This document shows positions 44,378 to 56,100 of a DNA stretch of 64,000 bases, one piece after another (positions within the stretch are counted from its first letter, which is position 1; every line of letters begins with the position of its first letter). The stretch spans positions 22,364 to 86,363 of the forward strand of contig JAPTJF010000264.1 in the NCBI GenBank assembly GCA_029339195.1, written 5' to 3'. A program made the position numbers and the translations under genes. A model generated the notes under the pieces. The model searched no databases, was not told the DNA's origin, and saw only the letters and a program-made list of their open reading frames with translations. This stretch comes from Micractinium sp. NFX-FRZ (lineage: Eukaryota; Chlorophyta; Trebouxiophyceae; Chlorellales; Chlorellaceae).

Positions 44378-45114
44378 CCTGACGAACAGACACGTATGGC
44401 ATATATATCCTGGAAGGAGGCAGTGCGGTCGCTGTCCTGGCTTTGCTGTGGTTAGCCTGTTAGCCTTCTCTGTTCACTTGACACCAGGTTGCGATTCACT
44501 CCTGAAGGAAGTGACGCTACACGAATGAGAGTCACGGCAGAGTTGAGGTCAGGGGAGCGAGGCTTGAGCGCAACCCACTGCCGCTGATGGGTGGTGGCGG
44601 CATACTTGCGTGCCGCTGAGACCCTTCGGGAGCACAGGCGGTGCCAGCTGCAGGCGTGCTGCCATCCGCACCGCTCGGCTCATCAGCCTGCAAGCTGCAC
44701 AGCTGGCCCAGCCCACCCTGCTTCAGCCCTTACTCTGAACCCCTAGTCAGCAGCGCGTTCACAGTGTGTGAGTATGCGCTCCAGTGCATGCAACAACTGA
44801 GGAGAGTGGGCAGTGCCCAGAGCAGGGGAAAGGGGAGGTGGGAGAGTCAGTGGCAACTGAGCAAGAAAGGGTCAGATGAGAGAGGGTGGGAGCTTGGAGC
44901 AGCAACACGTGGGTTTGGCAAGCAGCACAGAGAGCTTCGAGCAAAGAGAGAACAAGCAAGCATGAGAGCAAGCAAAGCAGGCAGCGGGAGGGAGGGGCAG
45001 AGTGGTAGCAGCACACGTGCGAGCCGGCAGCCTGCAGGCGACACGCTGGCGGCGTGCCCAGCAGGACATTTCGTCGCCTTGCCGAGGTGCCACCACCAAT
45101 CCCTGGCTGCCCAA
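44378..45114. other. Convergent 3' regions of GT61 and SNW
   Basis: 737 bp. ATATATAT lies just after the GT61 stop (near 44400). No TGTAA was found on either strand. The long plus-strand open frame beginning at 44641 is the antisense of SNW exons and introns. Confidence 0.5.
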
Positions 45115-45686
45115 TCAACGGCCGCCGCTGACGAAATCGCGGCGCCGCCCGCTGCCGCCCTCGTGCTGGTCGTAGCTGCTGCCGCCACCCGCGGCCCGCA
45201 TGCCGCCGCCCTTGCCAATGTCGTCCAGTGCACCCTTCTTCTTGCCCCCACGCACGTCGGAGAGGAAGGCGTCCAGGCCAAAGGGATCCGCCTCCTCCGC
45301 CTCCTTCTCAAACTGCGCAGCCAGGGGAGGCAGGGGGACGGCAAAGGCAGGGACAGGGTGAGCCGCGGTGCAGGTGCAGCTGGGGAGCAGGCAGGGCAGG
45401 CGCACGGCAGGCAGTTGGTTTGCACACGCTTGGCTCGACTGCCCGCTGCGCTTGGTAAGATGAAGGAAAGCAAAGCCAGGGCAGCCACACAGCACAGCAC
45501 AGCGGGGCACCGAGGGGATGCACCGCCCAGCCAGCCGGCTCCTGCCGCCCGCCCACCCGCCGCCCCCGCCTGCAAACCACCAGCACCGCTGGCCCAAGCG
45601 CACCTGCACAGCGCCGCCCTCGCCTCCCTTCCCATAGTCTGCTCCTGTGAAGCCCTTGTCTGGCTTGAAGCGGGCAGTGTTGATCT

Positions 45687-45721
<35 letters not shown>

Positions 45722-48700
45722 GAGGCAAATGTCTCCTCGCCCTGCCGGCTCTGCAAAGCCAGAGAAGGGGAAGGGCCGCTGAGCAGGCAGGCGGGCAGGT
45801 GATGTGGTGTACACATGCTGTGTTGTCGGATGGCAAGAGGACGAGGCAGGCAGTGCAGGCAGGTAGGCCAGACGGCGCTGTGCACCCCTGGGCAGCAACT
45901 GTACATACTTGCTTTGCCTGCACCCACCGCACCCCACCCCACCACCATCTGGACCCCATCAACCCAACCGAAGCTGTGCTCTGGCAGTTCTGCTCAGCCT
46001 GCAAAACCGCGGCGTGCCCTAAGGTTGTGCTGAACACCGAAGGCCCAACAAACTTGCACCCAGCAACGCACCCTGTGCTTTTACTCAACCCGGGCTGCAA
46101 ACAGCGGCTGGCCGCAGTGCTCGCCACTGCCTGACCCCACCCCACCACAAGACTCCAACTAGAGTTGTACCCACGCCCACCTTGTGCTTGAACAGCTCCG
46201 CCCGGTCTGCAAAGAGCGGCTTGTCGTAGAGGTTGTACGAGTCCTCCGCCCCCATGCCCGCGCCCCCCAGCCCCGTGTCCTGGTTGAACAGCCGCTGGTC
46301 GTACATCGCCTCGCCGCCGGTGACCTGCAGCCAGGAAGAGGGAGGGCGGGGAGCAGAGGAGGCAAGGAAAGAGGATGTGAGGGTGTCCTGGTTGAACAGG
46401 CACCGTTCGTATGGCCGCGGGCGCACACGCACACGCACGCACACAAGCGCACACACGCACACACATCATGTCCCGCCACCTCCTTGGAGACCCACCTTGG
46501 CCATGCCCAGCGCAATCTTTTCGGAAATGTCGCGGTCGCGGTCGCGCGTCAGCTTGCTCTTCTTGAAGCCGTGAGCCTCGCGCGACTCCAGGCGCCGCTC
46601 GCGCTCACGCTCCCTGCAGGCAGGAGGCACGCGGGTGCATGCGGTTGCGGGCAGGAGGGTCAGAAGGGTGGGGCGCAACGCAGGCAGAGCCGAAGTATCG
46701 CCAGCAGCGTCATCAACACAGAGCCGCTGTGCAGGACAGCTCTCGGCTGCCACTCGGCTGGCAGCACGCCCTCCATATAGCAGCAGGGCTGCACCGACGG
46801 GGCCCTCAACCTCTGCCCAGCGTTGCCACACACCAGCTTGATGTACTGCCCTGCTGTCTCTCCTTCAGCAGCACCTCGTCCGCTGCTCCCTGCCTCAGCT
46901 CTTCAAAGCTCTTCAGCCCTCTCCCCAAACCCGGGCAGCCCCCCACCTGCGCCGCTCCTCGCGGATCTCCTCCCGCTTGCGCCGCTCCTCCCGCTCCGCC
47001 TTGCTCTCCCGCTCCTTGTCGCGATCCTCCCGCAGGCCCCTGTCCCGAGCATAGTCCTCCTCAAACTCCTCCCGCCGCTTGTCCCCACGCCCGCCGCCAC
47101 CCCGCCGGGGTGCCTCCTCGTCTGACGACACGTCCATGTCGCGCCCGCCGCCCGCTGCCGCTGCGGGCACGCGGCCCTCGCCGCGCGCCGCCGCCACGGG
47201 CGCCGCCGCCGCTGCAGCCGCCCCAGCTGGCGCGCCGTCCATGCGCTCTGAACACGGTGGGGCAGAGCATGGGGGCGGGCAGGTGAGCATGGGGGCTGTG
47301 CGCGGCAGGCAGTGCGAAAGGCACGATGCCCTTGCTGCGTCCGAGTACACTCGCCAGCTGTCAACTACCTCACAGAGCTGCTGCGCAGCTGCTGAGCTGC
47401 AAGGCTGCTGTGCACTTGCAGAAGAGCAGCAGGCCCCCACTTCCACACTCCCTGCCCCACGGCTTCCAACTGTGCTGCCCACACCACCTGCTGCTCCTGT
47501 CCCACCCACCCGACGCCACCATGCATCTCACACCTCCTACATGTCCATGTGCGCTTTCAAGCACCAGCTCACGCAGCTCCCCCTTCCGCACCCCCCATAG
47601 ATACATTCATTCATTCCCAGATACCAGCTCCATCTGTGCTATGCATACGCGCACACACGCGCCCCACCCACCTGCCACTCCCCCCATGCGGTCCATGCGC
47701 GCCTTGAGCGCCAGCTCCCGCAGCTCCCGCTCCTTGCGCTCCTTCTCCCGCGCCAGCAGCTCGCGCTGCATCTTGCTGCGCGCCTCCACCGCCGACCGCG
47801 CCTTCTGCTCAGCAATGTACAGCGCCTCTGTGAACTTGGCAAACTGGTCGTTGATGGCCACCTCCTGCAGGCCGCGCCCGTCCGCCGCCAGGCGCTTGTC
47901 CAGGGGGATTGTGTAGCCCTGCAGGGAGGGTGGTGGTGGGTGGTGGCGGGGGAGGCGGCGAGGGTGAGCTTGGTGCGAGGTGGGGCGGGGGGCGTCGAGA
48001 CGAGGCCGGGTGCAGGTGGCACCGGCGCTGGGCAGGGCAGGCCCAGGCTGCAGGCGCTGAGCCGCTGGTGGAGCACCGGCACACAGGCAGACCTCATCTG
48101 TGTTTGATGCCCACCAATCTGCAGCGACGACCCGCCCTGCCACGCCCAGCCTCGTCCCACCCCGCCGGCAACACAACCCACCCCGGCTGCCCCGCCCTGC
48201 CCAGCCAGCGCCCCGGCCGTCCCCGCCCACCTTGCTGTTCTTCCAGTTGGAGATGCAGGGCGGGATCTTCCAGTCCTGCTGGTCCTTGACCGTCATGGGG
48301 CGCGGCGGGGAGTGCATCACCGGCACAGGCGGCGACCCGGGCCCGCGTGGCACCTGCACACACGTGGTGGGGAGGTGGGGCAGGGCGGCAGCGATTAGAC
48401 TAGTAGCCCCCACGCCCATGCCCTCACACAACCCCCTACACACACTCATGGAGCAGGCTTAGCTGGCAGTAGGGCAGGCAGCAGTGGGGCTGGCTGTCAG
48501 TGAGGCTGGCGGCAGTATGGTACCCCCGCTCCCTCCCTGGACCTTGGTATGGTACCCACCCTCCATCCGGCCATTCCTCCCGCCCTAAACGACACGTTAA
48601 ACCAACACGCACTTTTACAGCTCGGAACTTGGGCGGTTCTAGTGGGTCTATCGGCATGTCCTGCATCTTGATGATGCGGCTGCCGGCCCCGCTGGCATGC

Positions 48701-49586
48701 TGGGGGCCGCCGTCGGCGGGGGTGTACTTGATGTACTGCGCCGCGCCCGGCTGCTGCGGCAGTGTCTTGGGGTTGACAGCCGCCTGCTTCTTGTCCACGC
48801 GAGCCAGCAGGGCAGCAGCCGTCTCCTTTGCCACGCGCTCCACCTCCTCCTCATCAGGCTTCTCCAGGTTCTGTGGGTATGGGGCATAAGCAAGTGCAGG
48901 GACGCAGTGAGCGCGAGGGCAGCGGCAGGGCACGGGCTGGGAGAGGCATGGCCACACGGCGGGCAGGGCAGTCAGGAGCCCCTGCATGATCTCGCATTGC
49001 TTCCCACTGCATGCTGTGTCAAAATTTGCCACTGAGCGCTGTTTCGGGGAAGCAGCCGACCAGCACAAGCCACCCCGGCACTGGCGCTCACCCCCGACAG
49101 CAGCTCGTCGGGCTTCGGCACCAGCGCCTTGTGCGTCGTCTGCAGCCACTTCTGCGCGTTCTTGCTCTGGTTGAGCACTGCATCGTAGTTGATGTCGCCC
49201 TCGGCATTCACTGTGAGCGCCAACGTCTGGCCGCCGCTGCCGCCGGCGGCGCCACCCGCCTGGTCGGGCCGGCCCATGTCTAGGGGGTACTGCGCGACGT
49301 GGATCTCGGGAAAGGCTCCACCTGCACGGTAAGGCGGCGTGGGCGTGTGTGGGAGCCCTGCAGAGGCCGGAATTGGGCGCAGCGGGGCGTCATGTGCTGT
49401 TGCCGGCACCCGCGCCCGCTCACCGTCGCCATAGTCCTCCAGTCGGCGTGGAACGAAGCCCTGGCGCTTGCCGTAAGTCGGCGGCTCCTTCATTGTGCGG
49501 GCTGCCTGCTGAGTGGCGGTGTTCTCGCGGGGGGCGGGGGCGTGCTCCCGCGTGGGGGCGGGCAGATGCCCCAGGACCGACGCCAT
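45115..49586 (-). CDS. SKIP: SNW-domain protein (SKIP/Prp45), splicing and transcription co-factor
   Basis: Exons 49586-49424, 49321-49092, 48870-48613, 48353-48231, 47918-47672, 47247-46947, 46613-46496, 46324-46181, 45750-45604 and 45312-45115 give 642 residues. The N-terminal part has PPTYGKRQGFVPRRLEDYGDGGAF-like sequence and INYDAVLNQSKN. The SNW domain contains PPVPVMHSPPRP, VKDQQDWKIPPCISNWKN (SNWKN at 252-256), GYTIPLDKRLAADGRGLQ and FTEALYIAEQKAR. The charged C-terminal half has RD/RE-rich helices, then YDQRLFNQDTGLGGAG and YNLYDKPLF. SKIP is a component of the spliceosome's NineTeen/Bact stage and a transcription co-regulator in the nucleus. The Ala/Gly-rich insert around exon 6 is lineage-specific. 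One intron holds an exon echo. Confidence 0.96.
46383..46418 (-). repeat. Intronic echo of an SNW exon
   Basis: Direct copy of 46275-46310 in the preceding intron. It codes RCLFNQDT where the exon codes QRLFNQDT; the first 17 bases are identical. Confidence 0.9.
46423..46467. repeat. CA-rich repeat in an SNW intron
   Basis: Imperfect CACACG/CACA run in the intron 46495-46325, directly next to the exon echo. Confidence 0.85.
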
Positions 49587-49975
49587 GGCGTCAGAGCCCT
49601 CGAGGGCTCTCGGCACTGGCCTCGGGCAGCTGGGCCGCAGTGATGGGCGCCTCCGCTGGGCCTGATTACAGTGAGCACACCTGGGAGTCGCCGTAAATCA
49701 CTGCATGGGCGACACGGGCAGAAGGGAGGTGAGTTGCAGCGTGCTGCGTGAACCCCCAAAGCACGCCAAACATTTCCTCTCTATTGCCCCTCTCTGCAGC
49801 ATGCCTGCAGTCGGACCAGCGATCAGCCCACTCGAGAGCCGCGCTCAGCCTGCGATCGCTGCGTGAAGCGCCTCCGCCTCCTTTGACTGGCCTTTCCGGC
49901 AGCCCAGCAGTCGCAGGCACCTGTTTGCAGCACCGTGATCACACCAGCAGCGGCACACAGCGGCCTGCAGCCCAC
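49587..49975. promoter_or_regulatory. Divergent promoter, SNW / YIPF
   Basis: 389 bp between start codons with no supported coding sequence. It should hold both promoters and 5' UTRs. Confidence 0.5.
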
Positions 49976-52493
49976 ATGAGCAACCCCTTTGCCACCAGCA
50001 GCCCTCCGCCGGTGTTTGGCGAGCAGGCCGCGCTGTCGGCGCCCGTGGGGGGAGCCTGGGGGGCGGCAGCCACCCCCCTGGATGACGAGGAGGACGAGCC
50101 TTTCACTGCAGCGCACCTGGCGGCGGCCAACCAGGCGGCGGTGCCGGCGGTGGGGAGCGCGGCTGCGGCGCAGCAGCACACCACGCTGAACTTCACACGT
50201 GCGTGGGGAATCAGCAAGGAGATACAATTGAGGAGGAGGAGGAACTGATTGCTGAGCCAGGGGCAGTGCTGCTCATTGTACAGCAGAAGAGCCTCGGTTC
50301 GCTCCCTGCACAAAGCACCCTTGCATTGTGTTCCCGCACCTCCAGCACCCAAGTACAGCCTGTGGGCGACTGCTTCCCATGCATGCAGAGTCCACAGCAG
50401 CGCCGCCATCCTCCTCGGCACTGAGCGGGCGCGTGGGGCAGCCCGCGCCGGTTGCAGCACCCGTGTCGCCCGTGCCCCGCGTCGGCTCCGCACCAGACGC
50501 CGCGCTGCTGGCGGGCAGCCCGGGGCCCAGCGCGCCGCTGGGCGGCGCCGGCGCCGGCGGCACGGCGGGCGGCCCTGCAGGTGCCCCGCAGGAGGACCCC
50601 TCCCGCTACGCCTTTTACAACATCAAGCGCTACCGGGGGCTCTTCAATGTGGACACCACCGATGTGCTGGCCCGCATGTTCAGGGCGGTGCTGCTCTTCT
50701 TCAAGGGTGACTTTCTAGAGTACACGGACGACAACCCAGACCTGTGAGTGGGGGTCTGCAGGGCAGGGGAGGCGGACGGCTGTAGGCGTGAAAGAAGAGG
50801 AAGGCAGCTGATGGATTGGGGAGGGGAGGGAGGGCAGCTGGAAGTTTGGCGGGGGCTGCAGGCAGCTGAAGGGTTGGTGAGGGGAAGCAGGCAGGGAATC
50901 ACGCCTGCTGGACGGAGGGGTTCGCCTGGAGGCTGACTGACTGGCTTATTGGGCACGAGTGACAGCCAGGCAGAGAGGCTGCTCTCATGTAGATCAGAGA
51001 AAGCACCGCTTGGAAAGTGGCAGCCCAGCAGAAGAGCGCCAGCGGCAGTGCAGAGCGTGGGGCCTGCTGCTCTCCCGCAACTTTGTCCTTGCCTGCGCCT
51101 GCACCAGCATGCTGCTCCCCTGCTGCGCATGACCCTGTTCTTGGTCCTGCCCTGCTCCCCTCACCCTCCTGCCTCCCTTTGCCTTTGCTGCCCTGCTGCC
51201 CGCTGCAGCTACGGTCCCTTCTGGGTGGCCACCACCCTCATCTTTGTGTCCGCAGCCGCCGGCAACCTGGCCTCGTACATCGACTACCAGCAGCGCAAAA
51301 CGCCAGGCAAGCCCCTCCTGCCGTTGTGTCCACCTGGGCCTGCAGGCCTGTGCGCTGGGAATGCCTTGTCACACACTTTGCACGGACATGCCGCCCCACG
51401 CTCGCCCTGGCCGGCAGCAGCTGTCTGGGCCCGTCATGAGTTCTTGGGCCGTCCGCCTCCCTTCACCCTGCCTGCCTGCCTGATCCGCCTTGGCCTGTCT
51501 GCCCACCCTGCCCCTGCCTCCCTCTCCCTCCCCCTGGCAGGCGACGAGTCCCACGGCAGCTGGTACTACGACGTGGACAAGGTGGGCGGCTCCTTTGGCA
51601 TCTTCTACGGATACGTCGGCGTGGTGGGCCTCGTCCTCTACCTCATCCTGCGCTGGTTCAAGGCGGGCACGCGGCTGGCGGCGGTGTGGTGCGTGTACGG
51701 TGAGCGGGGGCACCTTGGGTGCGCAGGGTCAGCCTTGGGCTGCGGTCGGGCACAGGCTGCAGCTCCAGTCGTGCGCACTGGCTGTTGCTGTCCGTTGGCA
51801 TGCCACCAGAGGTTTCATCGCATTCTTGCACCCTTGCCTTTTCACCCCCATATGGCAAGCCCAGTGCGCTGACCGGTTTCACCCGTCTGCCCACTGTGGG
51901 CACTGAGCTGCCCTCCTGAGCCCTCCCCTGCTTCTTCTTACACCACACCTCGCCACGCCTGCCCGCCCCGCAGGCTACGCCCTGGCTGTCTTCATCCCCA
52001 TGGCCCTGGTGTGCGTGGTGCCCCTGGAGAGCGTGCGCTGGGCGGTGGTGGGTGCAGCCACCCTCACCTCTGGAACCTTCATCATGCTCTCCCTGCGCCG
52101 CCCCATCCACGAGGCTGCGGGCGCCAAGGTGGGGCGGGTGCAACCGCCAGTGGGGGGGCAGTGCTGGGTTGGCTGGCTAGCTTGCTGGCGGTAGCACCCA
52201 CGGTTTGGCAGCTGCTTCTGCGCCGTGTCTCACCTAGCGCTGCATTCACGTGTGTGGGCAGCTTTGAGTCTTGTAGATGCAACGTGCTCCCGGCAGCACA
52301 GCCTGGCTACGGCCAGCTCCTCAGTCGGATGGCCGTGCTTTTGGAAGCACTAGCACACCCGCCCCGCACTCCGCTGCTGTCCTCGCATGTGCAGGCGGTA
52401 CCGCTGTACCTCGTCATGATTGCGGCGCACATGGGCCTGGGGCTGGCCCTCAAGCTCTATTTCTTCCGCTACCCAAAGTTGGCTATGCCTTGA
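49976..52493 (+). CDS. YIPF-type (Yip1 domain) Golgi/ER membrane protein
   Basis: Exons 49976-50198, 50389-50743, 51209-51306, 51541-51699, 51974-52128 and 52395-52493 give 362 residues. The first 190 residues are cytosolic, rich in Ala, Pro and Gly. The membrane part follows YAFYNIKRYRGLFNVDTTDV and FLEYTDDNPDLYGPFWVATT. About five hydrophobic helices can be seen: LIFVSAAAGNLAS, IFYGYVGVVGLVLYLILRW, YALAVFIPMALVCVVPL, the VVGAATLTSGTFIML stretch and LYLVMIAAHMGLGLALKLYF. The layout fits YIPF1/YIPF2. These proteins help organise Golgi membranes and bind Rab GTPases. Intron 3 uses a GC donor (CCAG|GCAAGC at 51306/51307), and the frame is kept across it. Confidence 0.93.
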
Positions 52494-52570
52494 GCGCACC
52501 GGCTGGCGTGCGACCCCGGCTTTCTCTCCACAACGCGCCCTGTGCATTTCCCACGCTGTATCTTCTGTTT

Positions 52571-52575
52571 TGTAA
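52571..52575 (+). terminator. Candidate poly(A) signal TGTAA of YIPF
   Basis: TGTAA 78 bases after the YIPF stop codon. Confidence 0.6.
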
Positions 52576-52968
52576 GGATGGGGCACCGCCTCCTCCCTCG
52601 CCTGTAGCCTCATGCATTACACACAAAAGAATGGTAAATAGCAGGTAGCAGCTGGAAGCATGGCTAGTAGCGTGGGGGTGGTGGGTCTGGAGCGCTGGCT
52701 CAAGCCAGAATGAAAGCCGGGAGCGGACAAAAGGCGGCAGGGTGGGGGGGCCACAGAAGTGCAGTGCAGCAAGGGGCAACCTGAGAGGGGAGAAGCATGG
52801 AAGGGCATGTGCAGAGAGGGATGGAGCGGTACAGCAAACAAACAGAGAGGAAGCACGGAATGGGGCTCGTACGGTGCGGGAAAAAAAGGGGTGCGCGATG
52901 CGGGCTGCGTCAGCAGCAGGCGGCTGGAGAAGGTTGGGGGCTCAGTGTCGGGTACAGCTAGGGGGCGG

Positions 52969-52973
52969 TTACA
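52969..52973 (-). terminator. Candidate poly(A) signal TGTAA of SAL1
   Basis: Minus-strand TGTAA, about 145 bases after the SAL1 stop codon. Confidence 0.5.
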
Positions 52974-53115
52974 GAAAGGCTTGTTTGGGCGCATGGGCGA
53001 CAGGGTGGGAAAGGCAGCCCGGAGGCTCACCTGAGTGAGGCGTCAAAAGCGTTGGTTTTGAATAGAGGCGGGCAAGGCAGGCCTGGTGCCAGGGGCGTTG
53101 AAACCTGCCGGTACC

Positions 53116-56100
53116 CTACGCTGCCGGCGCCTGCTCACGTGCACGGATGGTTGCCAGGGCCTTCATGATTGCGGCGTGCATGCTGGGGGTGGCTGCCACG
53201 ATGCCCCCGTTGAGGAAGGGGAAGAAGCGGCCCAGGGTGAAGTCCAGCGGGTTGCCCAGGGCATCAGTAATGACTGCGCCCGCCTCCTGCGCGGAGGGAG
53301 GGCAGCGGGCACGGGCGGGGGCAGGGGGCAGGCAGGGCAGGCGGTGAGCAGGGGGGCAGCCGCGCAAGGGTGGGCGCTGCCCTGGGCACTGCCCGCGCCC
53401 GTTCATCTTCCTCCCTTGCCATGCCTGGCCCAGCCGGCAGGGGGACGCCTCCCCGCATACATGCCTCCTTCCCGCTCCTCCTCCCGCTGCCCCCCCGAAT
53501 GCAGAATGACCCCTCCCGGTGGCACGGCCCCATCTCTTATCCACAACACCTCCCCATGTTCCAGCCACCTCGCCTCCCCCCTCTCACCCCTGCCTGCAAA
53601 CCATAGCCCTCCCTACCTGCAGGATGATCACTCCGGCGGCATGGTCCCAGATCTTCTCGCGGTAGCTGGGGTCGGGGAAGCGCATGAAGATGGAGGCGTC
53701 GCCGCGGGACAGCGCGCCTGCACGGCGGGACCGGAGGGTAAGGTGGGGAAGGGTTGAGGGAAAGAGTGCGGGAGTGAGGGACGGAGGGGAGGCATTGCCA
53801 CTGGGCAGGGCGCCTGCAGGGTTGCGTTACAGGCAGGGCTTTGACGCTGATAACGAGTGAGGAGGGGGTACTAGGCGACGAGCCCGGCCTGGGCAGGCGC
53901 TTGGTAGGCATGGCGGGGCGTGGCAGGCGGGGTGGGACTAGAGAGAGGGCGAAGAGCAGCCGCAGGTGAGGGTGGCACGGCTAGCTGCAACCGGTGTGTT
54001 GTGCTTTGCATGTGCCCAGCAGCGCTCACCATACTTGGCCTGGCTGTCCAGCCGCAGGGAGGACCGCACAATTCCCACCTCGGCTGCAGGCAGGGACGGA
54101 AGAGGGGCAGACGGTAAGGCTCAGCCATGCCAGCGCAGCATGCGGGTGGAGCAAGCGCTCAAGGAGAGAGCAAAGGTAAAGCACGGCGCCGTCCCTGCTG
54201 GCTGGGCCTTGTGCAGCCCAGGGCACTGGTCCTTCCCCTGCCCGCAATGCTCCCTCCCGGCCACATTGCCCCCCACCAGAAATGCACTCTGTGCCCCAGG
54301 GACCCCACTGCACCACATCACCTCGCCCTACCCCCCTGGCTCGGATGCGTCGCCGCCCATTGGCCACCCCACACCACCAACCAGGCTGCTGGGCAGCCCG
54401 CCCTACCTCCGATGGCCTGAGCCAGGCCGTGGTTTGAGTGCCGCGCCTCAAACGACTCCATGTACCGCACCTGCAGTACAGCCAGCCAGGCGGTACAGTC
54501 AGTGGCCGGCCGGCATGCAGGCAGCAAACAATGGCACGAGTGCAGGGAGGTGGCATGTACAGCGCAGCACAAGCCTAGCACCAGCACGCCTGGTCCATGG
54601 GCAGGGCGTTGTGGTGGTAGAAGCACTGGGTGGGGCAGCGCAGCACAGCACAGCACAGCACAGCACAGCGCAGCGCAGCGCAGCACAGCACAGCACTGCA
54701 CAGCACAGCGCAGCGCAGCACAGCACAGCACAGCGCACCTGGTCCATGGGCAGTGAGTCGTTGCAGAAGATGCGCTCGGTGGGCATCCCGTTGAACAGAG
54801 GGCCCGAGTAGGCGCCCTGCAGTGGAGGGAGGGCATGGGAGGGCCAAAGCAGGCAGGCAGCTAATCAGTGTTGAGGGGCCAGTCGCGGTTGTGAAACATG
54901 TCGTGGTCAATCTTTGAAATCTCAGCTCATTCACTCTTCTAAGGAAAGTGTTGCTTTAACTTGACCAGTGGCGAAGCAGAGGCAGAAGGCAGCACAGTCG
55001 GGCGCCGTGACCGGGCAGCGTTGGTTTCGCCTGAGCGGTGCTCATGCAGACGCACCCATGTGCCGCACGTGTGGATCAAGTGCTGCTCTCACCTGCCCCT
55101 TGGCAGCCACAAACATGGTGCCCACGGTCTCATCCGAGAAGGAGCGCCCCGCCTGCCCCTCGTCGCAGTCCTCCTCGCTGATGGCGTACTGGGGCAGGTT
55201 GGGGCAGCCCAGCACGCCCAGCACCACCTGCCGGCGGGCGGGTGGGGGGTGAGGAAAGGGCAAGATGAGGTGAGTGTGGTGGGGTTACATGAGGTTGCAT
55301 GAGGTGCGCGAGGTTGCATAGGGTGGCCAGGTGGGAGGAGAGGCCCAGACCGCAATCACACATGTCCACACCTCAACCCCTCATGGCGCCGCCCCACTCT
55401 TCGCACCACAACCTCTCCCTGCTGCAGCAGCATGCCCAGGCAGGCAGCGTACAATTCATGCCCACAAAGCCGCCGCCCCTGGAATGCATCACACAAGCTG
55501 CCACCCACCTCTCCCTCCTGCAGCATGCCCAGGCAGACGGCGTACTGCCGCATGCCCACAAAGCCGCGCGTGCCGTCGATTGGGTCCAGCACCCAGTGCC
55601 GCCCCACGCCGCCGCCCTCGCTGTTGCCGGTGTCAATGAGGTCCAGAATCTCCTCGGGTGTGAGGTGAGCCTCCTGCAGGTGTGATCAATAACCAACATC
55701 AAACATCGATGACTCAAAGGAATGGCAGGGGCCAAGGAGACAGGCGGTGGTGCGTCTAAAACAAAGGGCCGCATGCTGTTGGCAGGTACAACGGGTGATC
55801 TCAAGGCATCTCCAGCCCAGCAGCCCTCCCGCCGGCCCGCCCTCCCAGCAGTCCACCACCTCCAGCAGCACGCTCAGCAGCCCACCACCAATCCCAGCTC
55901 CCTGTCCCCACCCCCCCACCTGGGGATACTCCTGTGCCAGCGCTGCATTCACATACTGCGTGATCCCCGCCAGCATGACCGCCCCCTCTGGCTCCCGCAG
56001 CTCCTCGGCCGCCTCCTCAGCCACCAGGCTGATCGCCTGCCCCGCCAGCGAGTGGCGCAGGCTCCAGGCCACAAGCGCCTGGGCGCCGTAGTCGGCAATG

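Larger units (their letters stand above)
52494..53115. other. Convergent 3' regions of YIPF and SAL1
   Basis: 622 bp. TGTAA at 52571-52575 (plus) suits YIPF. TGTAA on the minus strand at 52969-52973 suits SAL1. The rest is purine-rich on the plus strand with no gene. Confidence 0.55.

Noticed and set aside
44641..46134. 497-codon plus-strand frame
   Set aside because: Antisense of SNW exons and introns; no recognisable domain, while the minus strand gives an exact SNW model.
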